DNA of 64,000 nt from Dillenia suffruticosa (Eukaryota > Streptophyta > Magnoliopsida > Dilleniales > Dilleniaceae): contig JAVTVX010000031.1 in the NCBI GenBank assembly GCA_033439265.1, forward strand, positions 18,892,001 to 18,956,000. Reading direction: 5' to 3'. Below, in pieces: positions 11,857 to 22,568 of this stretch. The position numbers and the translations under genes were made by a program. Each line of letters opens with the position of its first letter. Position 1 is the stretch's first letter. The notes below the pieces were generated by a model, which was not told the origin of the DNA, did no database searches, and worked only from the letters and a program-made list of their open reading frames with translations.

Positions 11857-12169
11857 TGTTAGAAAAAGGAAAATAAAGCAGAAAAACAAATAGAATAAAA
11901 AGAGAAAACTAAGAGAGACTGACTTATATATTATGTTTTGTGTTTTGTTGTCAATGGGTTATACAAACACCATATTTATAAAGTGATTCTATAAAAACAA
12001 AAAAATAAAAAAGAAAAATAAAATATTTATAAAATTGGTAAAAAATAAATGAAATATTCCAATATTAAAATTTTGAAAAGTTAATATTTTCAAGATTTCT
12101 TCATTTTGAAAACTTCTAAAATTTTTTCGATGAAATTTTTACGATTTAGCGGTGCCAATATTCTTAGCA
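11857..12169 (-). repeat. 5' LTR of the degenerate LTR element
   Basis: About 313 bp, bounded by TG and CA on both strands, with the primer-binding site adjoining at 11846-11856. It has clearly diverged from its partner at 10727-11026, so the insertion is old. Confidence 0.7.
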
Positions 12170-14120
12170 CATAATAGTTGTGTTTGTGTGAACCATGAAA
12201 AAGTGTGATTTGGAAATATGTTCTGATTACACATATTTACTAATCCAAAAGGCATATGTTTCTGACAATTCTTTTTATCCCTTGCTACCATAATGCTCTT
12301 AACTGCAAGTTCACTTTGTGCAAGAAAGGAGATGCCCTTATTAGGGATGTGAAGCAAAAAAGCCTTTCATTTTTAGCGGTGCTAGCTTTATATCCACACA
12401 TGGGCTAAAAAACAAGGAACATGCCTGATGCCTTGTCACATACAGAGGGAAAAAAAATGGGAAAAAGAAAAGAAGGAAAGGAAGAAACATGCTTGTACGG
12501 TGTTGGGGGGCCAAGCAGTGTAGCTTTTCTCGGCCTGCGTCAAGTCTAGAACAGCAATGACCATTATGCACACATATCTTAAGCCTGTGCAAACCATTGA
12601 TTTTCCATTTTTTTTCCTTTTATATGGGATTTCAACCCAAGCTTATGGGATTTTCACAAGATTTGGATTTGGACTTCTAAATATCAAAGTCATTATTTAT
12701 TTTCTACAAATTGGTCTTTACTTCCTAATACCTTTATTTTACCTGCTCTAGAAGAACGTTTTCTCATCGCACAATATGCTATAACTATTATTTTTAGAAT
12801 AATTTTATTACAACAGTATCAACAAAAAACCCCTCTCTAATCTCGTAATCCGAGATTCATATATGTTATCGGCAAAAGAAAAAGAAAAAAACTCCCCTTA
12901 TGAAATGAGGCATATTTGTTCGATCTTCCAGGAGAACGAAAAAATTAACATTAGAAGAACTATTCCCTCAATTAAACCCTGTAAGCGGTAGGCGAACATA
13001 CCCATCGTCATGGTTTCACGAAAACAACACGGAGGTGCCATATACCCTTTATAACTCAACTATATGGATATATTTAATCATGTACCGGATCTTGGGCTCG
13101 TGATTGGTTTCTTATTCATCCTATTTATATCTAATCAAACAAAACTTCATGATAAATCATGCCTTTTGTTTTGTTTTTCTTTTTTTTTTTTTCTTTTTAC
13201 TTTTAAATAAAATAAGTCCTCCTTTCTTAATGCTGAAGTTGAGTCAAAAGTAAGGAAAACATAGAAACAAAGACAAAAAGTTTAGAGAACAAGGTACTTC
13301 AACCAAGACTTTAACTTTTGACCTAAAATGAAAGATTATAAATTTGATTTCAATGCACTTATGTACTTTCATTACAGGTTTTGAACATGGAGCTTAATGC
13401 CAACCTGGGTTCCAAGTATACCTTTGTGGTATGTATGTAGAAGAAACTTGAATTGCAAAATTAAAATATATATATGGAAAAAGTTTGGTGGAGTGGTTCA
13501 TATGGATCGACTTTGAGGGTCCAATCATCCAACCCCATTTTGTTGTAAGACCGTGTAGATCGAGGTGTCATATTGGTCATTTTCCTCTTTTTGCCCTTAA
13601 CATCATGATATCTCCCCCACTTCAGAAAGGATTATTAGGTAAATGACGCCATACGGGTCAAAAGGAAACACCACCCACCAACGACTCTCACCTTGACACT
13701 CTGTTTTCCAAATCCAAGAGCATATACCGTATGCTACAATTTTTATATTTTGCTCTAAAGGGTCTTTTTTGGCCAAAATTATTAATTTTTCTCGCAATTG
13801 AGATTTATCCTTTTTAGCTTGAGATTCAAAATTTAATCTTCTTGTTATCTGAAAAATTTTTATTTATTTACCGAGTAATTTTATATATCAATTCATATCA
13901 GAATAAATATTTTGAAATAAATTATTATTTAAAATTCTATTTATTTAATTTTTGATTTTACACGCAAAAGGGTGAGAAATAGGGACACGTTTGCCATGAC
14001 ACAAAAATCATATGGTTGAAAATGACATTTTGAGCCCTCCTTCCCAAACCGTGTATTGATTCGCATACCACCAACCAGACCAGCTAGTGAAACCGTGGAA
14101 AAATACCGGACCCAAAAAAA
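12170..14120. other. Intergenic DNA with a possible SINE fragment
   Basis: No gene is recognised. The segment at about 12930-12990 shares 'ACGAAAAAATTAACA' and 'CCTCAATT.AACCCTGTAAGCGGT'-type text with the SINE at 37301-37500, so it is probably a fragment of that family. The remainder is AT-rich, with a T-run near 13180. Confidence 0.5.
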
Positions 14121-14137
14121 GCCAACCACATGCTGAC

Positions 14138-14432
14138 ACGTAGACGATTGGGCTTGGTCATGGATGACGTCATAATTTCCAGGTCAGCACCTTGGCCTTA
14201 TCCTGTTAAACAGTCCCCCCACGTTGAAACGTGTCACAATCTCCTTAGCCGACAACAAGTACCATTCATCTGCTCCTACTTCGGGTCCAGTTTTCGCAAC
14301 CAACCGCAGAGTGCCACGTGTCGTACAGCTGATGTGTTAATTTCCTAGTCGTGGTTGTAAAATACTTATGGCTGAAATTACCTATGAAGTCACTCTGAGA
14401 GGACACGTGGAGAACTATGGACATGACACGTG
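14138..14432 (+). promoter_or_regulatory. ACGT/G-box (ABRE-like) cluster upstream of TPS7
   Basis: Seven ACGT cores lie within 295 bp: 14138-14141, a perfect TGACGTCA palindrome at 14165-14172, ACGT at 14221, ACGTGTC at 14229-14235, and three CACGTG G-boxes at 14315-14320 (in GCCACGTGTC), 14404-14409 and 14427-14432. Such cores bind plant bZIP (ABF/GBF, TGA, HY5) and bHLH (PIF) factors. This suggests control by ABA, light or sugar/energy signals, but no expression data are available here. Confidence 0.65.
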
Positions 14433-14676
14433 CATGAATGCCTTTCCCCGAAAAGACAATTGCCAGTTGGCATTACTGAGGAGTCGGCTGGCCGACCTTA
14501 TCCTAATCTTTTTGCTTTTTGTTTTTTAATTTTGAAGATATATTTTATTTTTTCTCATTAAAAGAATATTTTTTTTTTTGAAGAAGAAAAACCGTATTAG
14601 ATAACGAAGGAACCAAACCCTAGTTTTTCTTCTTCCGTTCCATTTCCTTTTCTTTGAAATTTGGATTCTCTTCACG

Positions 14677-14816
14677 GTGGTTAGTATTCATTTATTCTCT
14701 CTCTCTTTCTCTCTCTGTATGTTATTATTGAAAAGCATAACATTTCTTAATCTGGGCTTGATTTATTTTTATACTATGTTTGGATCTTGTTTTGTTAATT
14801 GGTGCTTTTAATGCAG
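14677..14816 (+). other. Probable 5' UTR intron of TPS7
   Basis: A donor-like GTGGTT or GTTAGT at 14677-14685 follows a pyrimidine-rich leader. An acceptor TTTTAATGCAG ends at 14816, followed by a short purine-rich leader to the ATG at 14935. The interior has a CT-rich run at about 14696-14717. No upstream ATG lies in the two proposed leader exons. Confidence 0.5.
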
Positions 14817-14934
14817 ATCATCTTAAATTGAACTGGGTTTTGATTAGGAGAGAGAAAGGGAAGATCTTTGGTGGGTATTTAGATTAGATTTTTTTTTTAG
14901 GGTTTGGTGGAGAAAAATATATATAGTTGAAAAG

Positions 14935-17900
14935 ATGATGTCAAGATCTTATACCAATCTTTTAGATCTAGCATCAGGGAATTTCCCGGTTATGAATAGC
15001 GGCGGCCGAGAGCGAAAACGGCTGCCTCGGGTGATGACTGTACCTGGGGTTATATCAGAGCTTGATGATGATCAAGCTAATAGTGTGACATCGGATGTAC
15101 CGTCATCAATAGCTCAGGACCGGATAATTATTGTAGCTAATCAGTTGCCTGTGAAGGCTAAGCGTAGACCGGATAATAAAGGATGGAGTTTTAGTTGGGA
15201 TGAGGATTCTTTGTTATTGCAGTTGAAGGATGGATTGCCAGAGGATATGGAGGTTTTGTATGTAGGGTCATTGAAGGTTGATGTGGATTTGAGCGAACAG
15301 GATGATGTATCTCAAATTTTGTTGGAAAGGTTTAAGTGTGTCCCAACGTTTCTACCGGCCAACATTTTGACAAAATTCTATCATGGGTTTTGTAAGCAGC
15401 ATTTATGGCCTTTGTTTCATTATATGCTTCCTTTTTCAGCAAATCATGGTGGAAGGTTTGATAGGTCCTTATGGGAGGCTTATGTGTCTGCGAATAAGTT
15501 ATTTTCCCAGAAGGTGATTGAGGTGATAAACCCTGAAGACGATTATGTATGGATTCATGACTATCATTTAATGGTGCTGCCTACTTTCTTGAGAAGGCGG
15601 TTTAATAGGTTGAGGATGGGATTCTTTTTACATAGTCCGTTTCCTTCATCGGAGATTTACAGGACACTGCCAGTCAGGGAAGAGATTCTTAAAGCTCTTT
15701 TAAACTCGGACCTTATTGGATTTCACACCTTTGATTATGCACGCCATTTTCTTTCTTGCTGTAGTCGGATGATGGGTTTGGAGTATCAATCAAAAAGGGG
15801 TTATATTGGTTTGGAATATTTTGGAAGGACTGTAGGGATAAAGATCATGCCGGTTGGCATTCACATGGGGCAGATTGAATCTGTTCTGAATCAAGCGGAC
15901 CAAGAATGGAGAGTAGAGGAGCTTAAGCAGCAGTTTGAAGGAAAGACTGTGTTGCTTGGGGTTGATGATATGGACATATTTAAAGGTGTCAATTTGAAGC
16001 TCTTGGCCATGGAGCAAATGCTTAAGCAGCATCCAAAGTGGCAGGGTAGAGCAGTGTTGGTGCAGATTGCAAACCCTGCTAGAGGTAGAGGAAGAGATCT
16101 GGAAGAAATACAGGAGGAAATTCATGCAAGCTGTAGAAGGATTAATGAAGCCTTTGGACGACCTGGTTATGCACCAATTGTCTTTATTGACAGGCCTGTC
16201 TCTCTTAGTGAAAGAGCTGCATTTTACACAATCGCTGAGTGTGTTGTTGTCACTGCTGTAAGAGATGGGATGAACCTTACCCCTTACGAGTACATTGTGT
16301 GTAGGCAGGGTATCCCTGGATCGGATTCTGGTTCAGAAGTGAATGGGCCTAAGAAGAGTATGTTAGTTGTTTCAGAGTTCATTGGATGCTCTCCTTCACT
16401 TAGTGGAGCAATCCGCATTAATCCATGGAATGTGGAATCAACTGCTGAGGCCATGAATGAAGCCATATCAATGGCTGAGGCTGAAAAGCAGCTGCGCCAT
16501 GAGAAGCACTATAGGTATGTTAGCACCCATCATGTGGCATATTGGTCAAGAAGCTTCTTCCAAGATATGGAGAGATCTTGCAGAGACCACTTCAGGAGAA
16601 TATGCTGGGGAATCGGTTTGGGCTTTGGTTTCAGAGTTGTAGCTCTTGATCCAAATTTCAGAAAGTTGTCTATTGAGGCCATAGTTTCTGCATATACTAG
16701 GGCCAAACATAGGGCTATACTGTTGGATTATGATGGAACCATGATGCCCCAGACTTCCATCAATAAGACACCAAGTCAGGAAGTTATCTCTATTATCAAT
16801 GCTCTCTGCGGCGACCACAAAAATGTTGTGTTTGTTGTCAGTGGAAGAGGAAGGGATAGCTTAAGCAATTGGTTTTCTCCATGCAAGAAGCTAGGAATTG
16901 CAGCTGAACACGGATACTTCATTAGGTATACATCATATTTCTCTCATTTGTCCACTTCTGTTCTTTTTGGGTTGACATTGCTCCAATGTCTTAACTGCAT
17001 AATGTAACCATCAGGTGGTCTGCTGATGAGGAATGGGAGACCTGTGGCCAAAGTATTGACTTCAGTTGGATACAGATGGCTGATCCAGTAATGAAACTGT
17101 ACACAGAAGCCACTGATGGGTCAAGCATAGAAACCAAGGAGAGTGCTCTGGTTTGGCATCACCGAGATGCTGATCCTGTTTTTGGATCCAGTCAAGCCAA
17201 GGAGCTGTTAGACCATTTAGAAAGTGTGCTTGCAAATGAACCTGTTGCTGTGAAGAGTGGTCAGTTTATAGTGGAAGTGAAGCCACAGGTACAGAAATCA
17301 CCTCAGTCTTTTCTTTCTTTTCGGAGCCCTGTTCTTTTCTATACTTTTACGTCACCTATGATGTCCATCTTGATACTCATAATTTAGCAATCTAATGTGA
17401 TGGATGTATGCCAATATACCTGCATCTTTCCCATCAGCTTACTGCAATCCAATTATTCTTGAAGTTTGGAGTGTTTCTAGGTTTTAATCGGTGGCTTTTC
17501 TATGCAACTATTTATAACAACAATCACCTTCCTTTTTCCTGGTTAGACAGTCTCCTGCTCATATTATACCATCCTTACAGTGCTGGTGTCTTGGAGGACA
17601 TTTTGGAAGGAGGAAGGAATGTGTATATTGATTCTTTCAAAAAGAAAAAGGAATTTTCTTTTGCATAACCTACTGTAAGCATGCATGCAAATTAGTTTCA
17701 CTGAATGAAAATTGGAGCAAGAAAAATGAAGACCTAGGGATGTTTTGTTACCCACTTTGACAAAATGATGATGTAGTCTTGACCTTTAGCGTTTAGCTTT
17801 AATAACACACTGGAGCCACTGAATTTTCAACACTTATTCATATGGTATCAAAGGATGAAGCCAAAATTTGCTGGTTGCTAAATACTGAAAATATTTCATA

Positions 17901-18987
17901 TGCGTCATTCACAATCTATTTGTTATCAAAATCCAATTTATCAGAAACTATATATGCAGTATTACAAAATATGCATTACTATATATTATTCAGGCCAAAA
18001 TTTCAGTAATACATGTGCATTTCTATCCAATCTTCTTCATTACTATACATGCATTTCTAATCCAATTTCAGTAACTATAAAATCTATCTGAACAATTCAG
18101 CTTTGAAATTTCTGTTTACCTGTCCGTATCTCTGATGATTAATTCAAAACAGGATGTTGAAACATTCAAGGACTTTAAAAGACCATATCATTCAATCCCA
18201 GACTCTTGCCTTGTAGTGGAACCATATGATTCGAAGCGAATCATTTGCGTAGGGTAAAGAATCCTTTGAACAGCAACTAGCAAGTCGAGGGCCATAAAAG
18301 TCTTAATGCTAATTTTAATCTTTTTTCTTTTCTTTCTTCCCTTCTCTAAGTTCAGGAGAGAGATTTCTTTGTGCAGTCCCCATCCACCTTTAGTGTTAAT
18401 GTCACTTGGATGGTGTTATTGACAATTAGCTGCTTGTTTGGACAGCATTACGATATTGTTTATTCACCAAAACAACTGCTGTAAATGCCTTTCTTACCTA
18501 AATGATATAGTCTGCATCCTATTTTTGCCCCATTAAGATTTAATTACAAGGATTTGAGGGTAAGATCTAATTGTCAGTCAATTGATAGAGCAATTTATTA
18601 TTACCATGAGCATGAGTCTGTGAGGACAATGAATGTTATACTAAATGCTTAAGATGATATGGCTTGTAGGGTGTGAGCAAAGGGATGGTTGCAGAAAGGG
18701 TCTTCACATCGATGTCTGAGAAGGGCAGGCAGGCTGACTTTGTCCTGTGTATCGGTGATGACAGATCTGATGAGGACATGTTTGAGATAATTGGCAGTGC
18801 AATTAAGAATGGGGTCCTTTCATCTAATTCATCAGTTTATGCTTGCACGGTTGGACAGAAACCAAGTAAAGCCAAGTATTATTTGGACGATACAGCCGAG
18901 GTCAGGATGATGCTTGATGCCCTAGCAGATGCTTCAGATTCTTCACCTCCTTCTCCTACAGATTCTGAAACTGAAAGTGCTTCTTGA
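14935..18987 (+). CDS. TPS7: Class II trehalose-phosphate synthase/phosphatase-like protein, TPS7 type
   Basis: Coding exons 14935-16925, 17015-17288 and 18670-18987 (introns 89 and 1381 bp, GT-AG, phases close) give 860 residues; Arabidopsis TPS7 has about 850. The start MMSRSYTNLLDLASGNFPVM matches the TPS7 type very closely. A glycosyltransferase family 20 domain covers about residues 60-545. A HAD-type phosphatase domain follows, with DYDGT at 598-602, an SGRGR motif and GDDRSDEDMF at 784-793. Two arginines that bind substrate in bacterial OtsA are replaced: Q70 in VANQLP, and D345 in VDDMDIFKG (the following lysine, K350, is kept). This fits class II TPS proteins, regarded as non-catalytic regulators of trehalose-6-phosphate/SnRK1 sugar signalling in the cytosol. 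The N-terminal LPRVMT region resembles the SnRK1/14-3-3 target of this subfamily. The two phosphatase aspartates are intact. Confidence 0.95.
17289..18669 (+). other. Intron 2 of TPS7
   Basis: 1381-bp intron with donor GTACAG and acceptor TTGTAG, falling between the Q and G codons of the conserved VKPQ-GVSKG junction. T-rich; no element or gene recognised inside it. Confidence 0.85.
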
Positions 18988-20450
18988 AACCTTGTCTTTG
19001 TCAAGACCGAACTTAAGTTGGAGAATCATAGTGAAAAGTTATGAGGCAAGCCTGTAGTTCGTGATGATGATTTTGAGCTGCAGTCCTGAATGAACTAGGA
19101 CATAGTTGATGACCAGGACAACAGCGTGGAACAACATGGAAATGGGATTTTCCTCATGAAAAACCTGCATCCGTATAGCATGGATTTATTTGTTGATAAC
19201 TGACTTCAAATTTAAAGGGTTCCTTTCTCAACCATTCGTTGATATCAAAAAATATAGAAGATTAGACATTTCTCTAATCAGCTTTGACCTTTGTACTGCA
19301 GTGCTCTCGTCCCAGATACTTACAAGACAGGCGGAATTTCTGCAGCATAATATTTGGAATTAAACGGCGGAATCTGTTAGCATGACTTCATCTTTATCCT
19401 CTTCTCTACTATTTCCTTTGTTTCTTTTCCTTTGAACTTTTATAAAATTCATTGGATTATTGATTGTATAAATTTTTATAGGAAGTTATCATTCGGTCCT
19501 TTTGTGTATTGGAAACGGATGGACGAGAACAATTGACATCTTTTCTCTGAAGTGTTTTGACATTGAATAGAAACAATTTGAATGGTGATCAAATTTTTGA
19601 ACTCCCATTCACTTTCTGTGATTTGGGTGAATGTGTCACCTTGCAAATGGCAGGTGCCAATTAAGCAACTTGTGCCTAAAAGGGGGAATTTGTTCGAATC
19701 AATATTAGCTACTTTTTATTTCCTATATATATGTATGTATATATATATATATTGTCTCTTTTTCTTTTGTGAGATATATATATTGTCTCCGGTGAAGATG
19801 ACATGAAGAGTACAGAGAAGGGTGGTTGATCAAATCTAATTTTCACATCCCAATTCAAATCTTAAAAAAAAAAAAAAGAAAAAAAAAGTAAGGAAAAGAG
19901 TAAGGTGTGAAGTCGACATCTCGTAACCCTCACACGAGGGCACGAGGTGAAAAATGTGTATATTATTATGAAAGGTCGACAACTAAATGAGGCTGTAGTC
20001 ATATTGACGACGGGCTTAACTTATAAATAAGTTTTTGAAAACGTTGAACCGCTGCGGATCATAAATGTGGACAGCGATACATTGAAGACGTACTAATACC
20101 AACGGTATGGCAACAAGGCAAAGAAGATCAAAGGATAATAATAGAGAAGGATAACGAATAAAGGTATTAAATTCTTGAGAATAGTCGGATGCTCATAATT
20201 TTATTTTATAATTTTAAGATATAATGTTTAAATTTTTGTATAATAAAAAAATAAATAAATAAAGGTATTGAATTAGTTTAAATTTAAAATTTGAAAATAA
20301 AAGAATATATTAAAAAAATTTTAAATTAAATCGAATAATAAAATTAAATTAATTGAAATATAATTTTAAATAAAAAAAAATACATCAAAAGTAAATAGTA
20401 GAAGAGAATAAGAGCTGTGGTCCACGGACAGAACCAAGGGGAATGCGCCT

Positions 20451-20516
<66 letters not shown>

Positions 20517-21215
20517 CTGATTTTCCGTGTGGGGGCCAACAAGTGATGCTCCGGTCAGCTGCTGATCCCCAAAAATAGCACAAAAAACAAAGTAACGTGA
20601 ACTAAACCACGCCTTGCACTGCATCACCGACCCCACTTGATTTTGGTCTCCTTTTCATTCGCGGTATCGGCTTGCTAGGCGTAGGCTACTGAAGACCAAC
20701 CCTTTGTTTGACCCTCTTTAGCATTCAGATTGAGTTAAAAGATTAGTAGCCAAAAACCCGATTTCCAGAATGAAGATCCAAGATCAACTATTCTAAATGC
20801 CCTATTTAGATATTTTTGTTTACTTAACTTTGGATTGAAAATGTATTAACTCATTTACCTGAACAGTCATCTCAAGTCAGCCTTAATAGGCACTTGACTG
20901 TTTGAGCTTGGTAGTCCAAATGATGGGGCCACCCTTAGGGACCAAGACACTTAGGTAGCGAGAGTTCAACCCCGCCGCACCCCTCCTCTCTTCTAAAGGA
21001 CAGTGCCCTTCCACTGTTTTGAGTCAATCAGGCAAAGTGATATGAGAACCAGAAGTCAATGAAAGACAATTGAGCTATGGATGTATCTTCTTTTTTTTTT
21101 TTTTTCATTCAAGTATTACCATCTTCTACTACATTTGACTTGGCAAATTATACCATGTCTTAGCATAAAAATTAACCCAGAAGTCTGAACAAACTATCTA
21201 TACGAAGCGCGGTAA
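18988..21215. other. 3' flank of TPS7 and intergenic DNA
   Basis: The first 450-500 bp are presumably the 3' UTR of TPS7. The remainder holds an AT run near 19738-19752, A-rich patches near 19863-19890 and a CT microsatellite (listed separately). About 650 bp separate that microsatellite from the stop codon of the convergent GIL1-family gene. No coding similarity. Confidence 0.55.
20452..20513. repeat. (CT)31 microsatellite
   Basis: Uninterrupted CT dinucleotide run of 62 bp between the convergent TPS7 and GIL1-family genes. It creates long RE-repeat frames on the minus strand that are not genes. Confidence 0.95.
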
Positions 21216-22568
21216 TCAGTGACTCACCGGAGATAAATAAACCTGAGACTGGATCACAGTCTTACCGATGATGAATCCAGGAACAACATTGAATCCCACG
21301 GTGAAGTCCTCGCCGGAATATTCTGCGTCGTCAAAAGAGGAATAATCCTCTGCAACACTCTCCATGTAAACTTCCGAGAACCTGGACTTCTCTCTTACTA
21401 CAAAAATCTTCGCTTCAGGATCAAATGAATACGCGAGACAGTGTAATAGCCAGACCCTCTTCGCCATTTCTGCAAATTTCTCAAAAAACGGAGAATTTAC
21501 GGGAAATTCGCAGGATTTCACTTTGTTCCTCTGACTAAGATTTCCGGAAAATGAACACTCCATTTTGGGATGAACTACGTTAAGGTACTTCGTTCGACAG
21601 AACTTTGCGAAAGTCGAGTGAGGATTGTGTACGAGAAAGTGAATCGGATTCACGGATTTCATATTCTTGAATCTGTGGAAAAACAAAATCCTTCGTTGCT
21701 CCCCTTCCTCCGGCAATGAATCCTTCGGAAGAAGTGAGAAATTCTCGGAATTGAAATTCTCGAACATTTCCCGGCAAACAAAAGATTCAACCGCGAAACA
21801 ACTATGACTAGGTTTCGCGAAAACAACGTTTGGCGCGATTGACTTGGCAACCAAATCAAGATCCCAATGAGCAGACCCCATTTCGCTGATGATTAATTTG
21901 ACAAAACTACGAATAGATCTGACTGTATAGTGAAGAACAGAAGCAAAATGATTAGGGTTTATAACAGAGAGCTGAAGATTACTCAGACTCGACAAATATC
22001 CGCTGGAATTCAATTTTTTCTCCAAAATTTTGTTATGGGAATTCGAGTCTTCGAGATTCCTTTTCAGGGAATCAATCAAAAGTTCTTTTTCCTTAATCTC
22101 GGTCTCAAGTTTCGACATAGTGAGTTCGAAGGTTTTCATCAAACACTGCTGTTCTTGAATCTCGGCGAGCAGAAAAGTGACTTGCGGAGAAGAATCGAAC
22201 TCTTTCTTCAAATAACTCTGTTTGATTTCCGACAAAATCCTCAGCTCATTCACGACAATTTCATCTGCAGATTGAATCGCTTCAACATTATATGGAAACT
22301 GAGCATTTTGGAGCTCCGCATAAGCGGCTTTGATGGAGGAAATGCTGGCAAAGATTTTTGCAATAACCGCTTCCAAAACTGCTCTCTTCCATAGCTTTTT
22401 CTCACTCTCGTCGTCTTTGAAGAAAGGCCCGCATTTCTTCAAGAAGCTCCTATCATCTTCCTCGTTGTCTTCGAACTTGTTTGGTCGTTTGACGATGGGT
22501 TGAATGTGAATCACTTTCTGGAAAGTTCGGGCTAATCGGCTCTTCTTGGGCTGTTTGATCAATTCCAT
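21216..22568 (-). CDS. GIL1/IRKI-family protein (DUF641)
   Basis: A single uninterrupted frame of 450 residues. Residues about 58-90 (LWKRAVLEAVIAKIFASISSIKAAYAELQ, given here in description only as the DUF641 start) open the conserved N-terminal domain, followed by QSADEIVVNEL at 99-109. A long heptad-rich coiled coil covers about 133-188. The conserved C-terminal half contains FASVLHYTVRSIRSFVKLII (208-227), DVVFAKPSHRCFA-like text at 247-259 and FESFVCREMF-like text at 260-269. The family includes GRAVITROPIC IN THE LIGHT 1, which acts in phytochrome control of negative gravitropism, and the IRK-interacting protein of Arabidopsis. The basic N-terminus (KKSRLARTFQKVI) has no signal peptide. 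The start is the first ATG that keeps this basic segment. The precise orthologue is unclear, so no symbol is given. Confidence 0.85.
   Translation of the reverse strand: MELIKQPKKSRLARTFQKVIHIQPIVKRPNKFEDNEEDDRSFLKKCGPFFKDDESEKKLWKRAVLEAVIAKIFASISSIKAAYAELQNAQFPYNVEAIQSADEIVVNELRILSEIKQSYLKKEFDSSPQVTFLLAEIQEQQCLMKTFELTMSKLETEIKEKELLIDSLKRNLEDSNSHNKILEKKLNSSGYLSSLSNLQLSVINPNHFASVLHYTVRSIRSFVKLIISEMGSAHWDLDLVAKSIAPNVVFAKPSHSCFAVESFVCREMFENFNSENFSLLPKDSLPEEGEQRRILFFHRFKNMKSVNPIHFLVHNPHSTFAKFCRTKYLNVVHPKMECSFSGNLSQRNKVKSCEFPVNSPFFEKFAEMAKRVWLLHCLAYSFDPEAKIFVVREKSRFSEVYMESVAEDYSSFDDAEYSGEDFTVGFNVVPGFIIGKTVIQSQVYLSPVSH

Larger units (their letters stand above)
10727..12169 (-). mobile_element. Degenerate non-autonomous LTR retrotransposon
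   Basis: Two similar direct repeats of about 300 bp flank about 830 bp of internal DNA. Read on the minus strand, the 5' LTR (12169-11857) starts TG and ends CA, and is followed at once by TGGTATCAGAG (11856-11846). This matches the initiator-Met tRNA primer site used by many Copia-type elements. A purine-rich tract, TTTGAGGAGGG, sits just before the 3' LTR (11036-11027). The interior has no gag or pol frame, only tandem AGCAGA-type repeats, so this is a non-autonomous TRIM/LARD-like element. No matching target duplication is visible. Confidence 0.75.

Noticed and set aside
21930..22394. 154-residue plus-strand frame
   Set aside because: Antisense shadow of the GIL1-family coding sequence.
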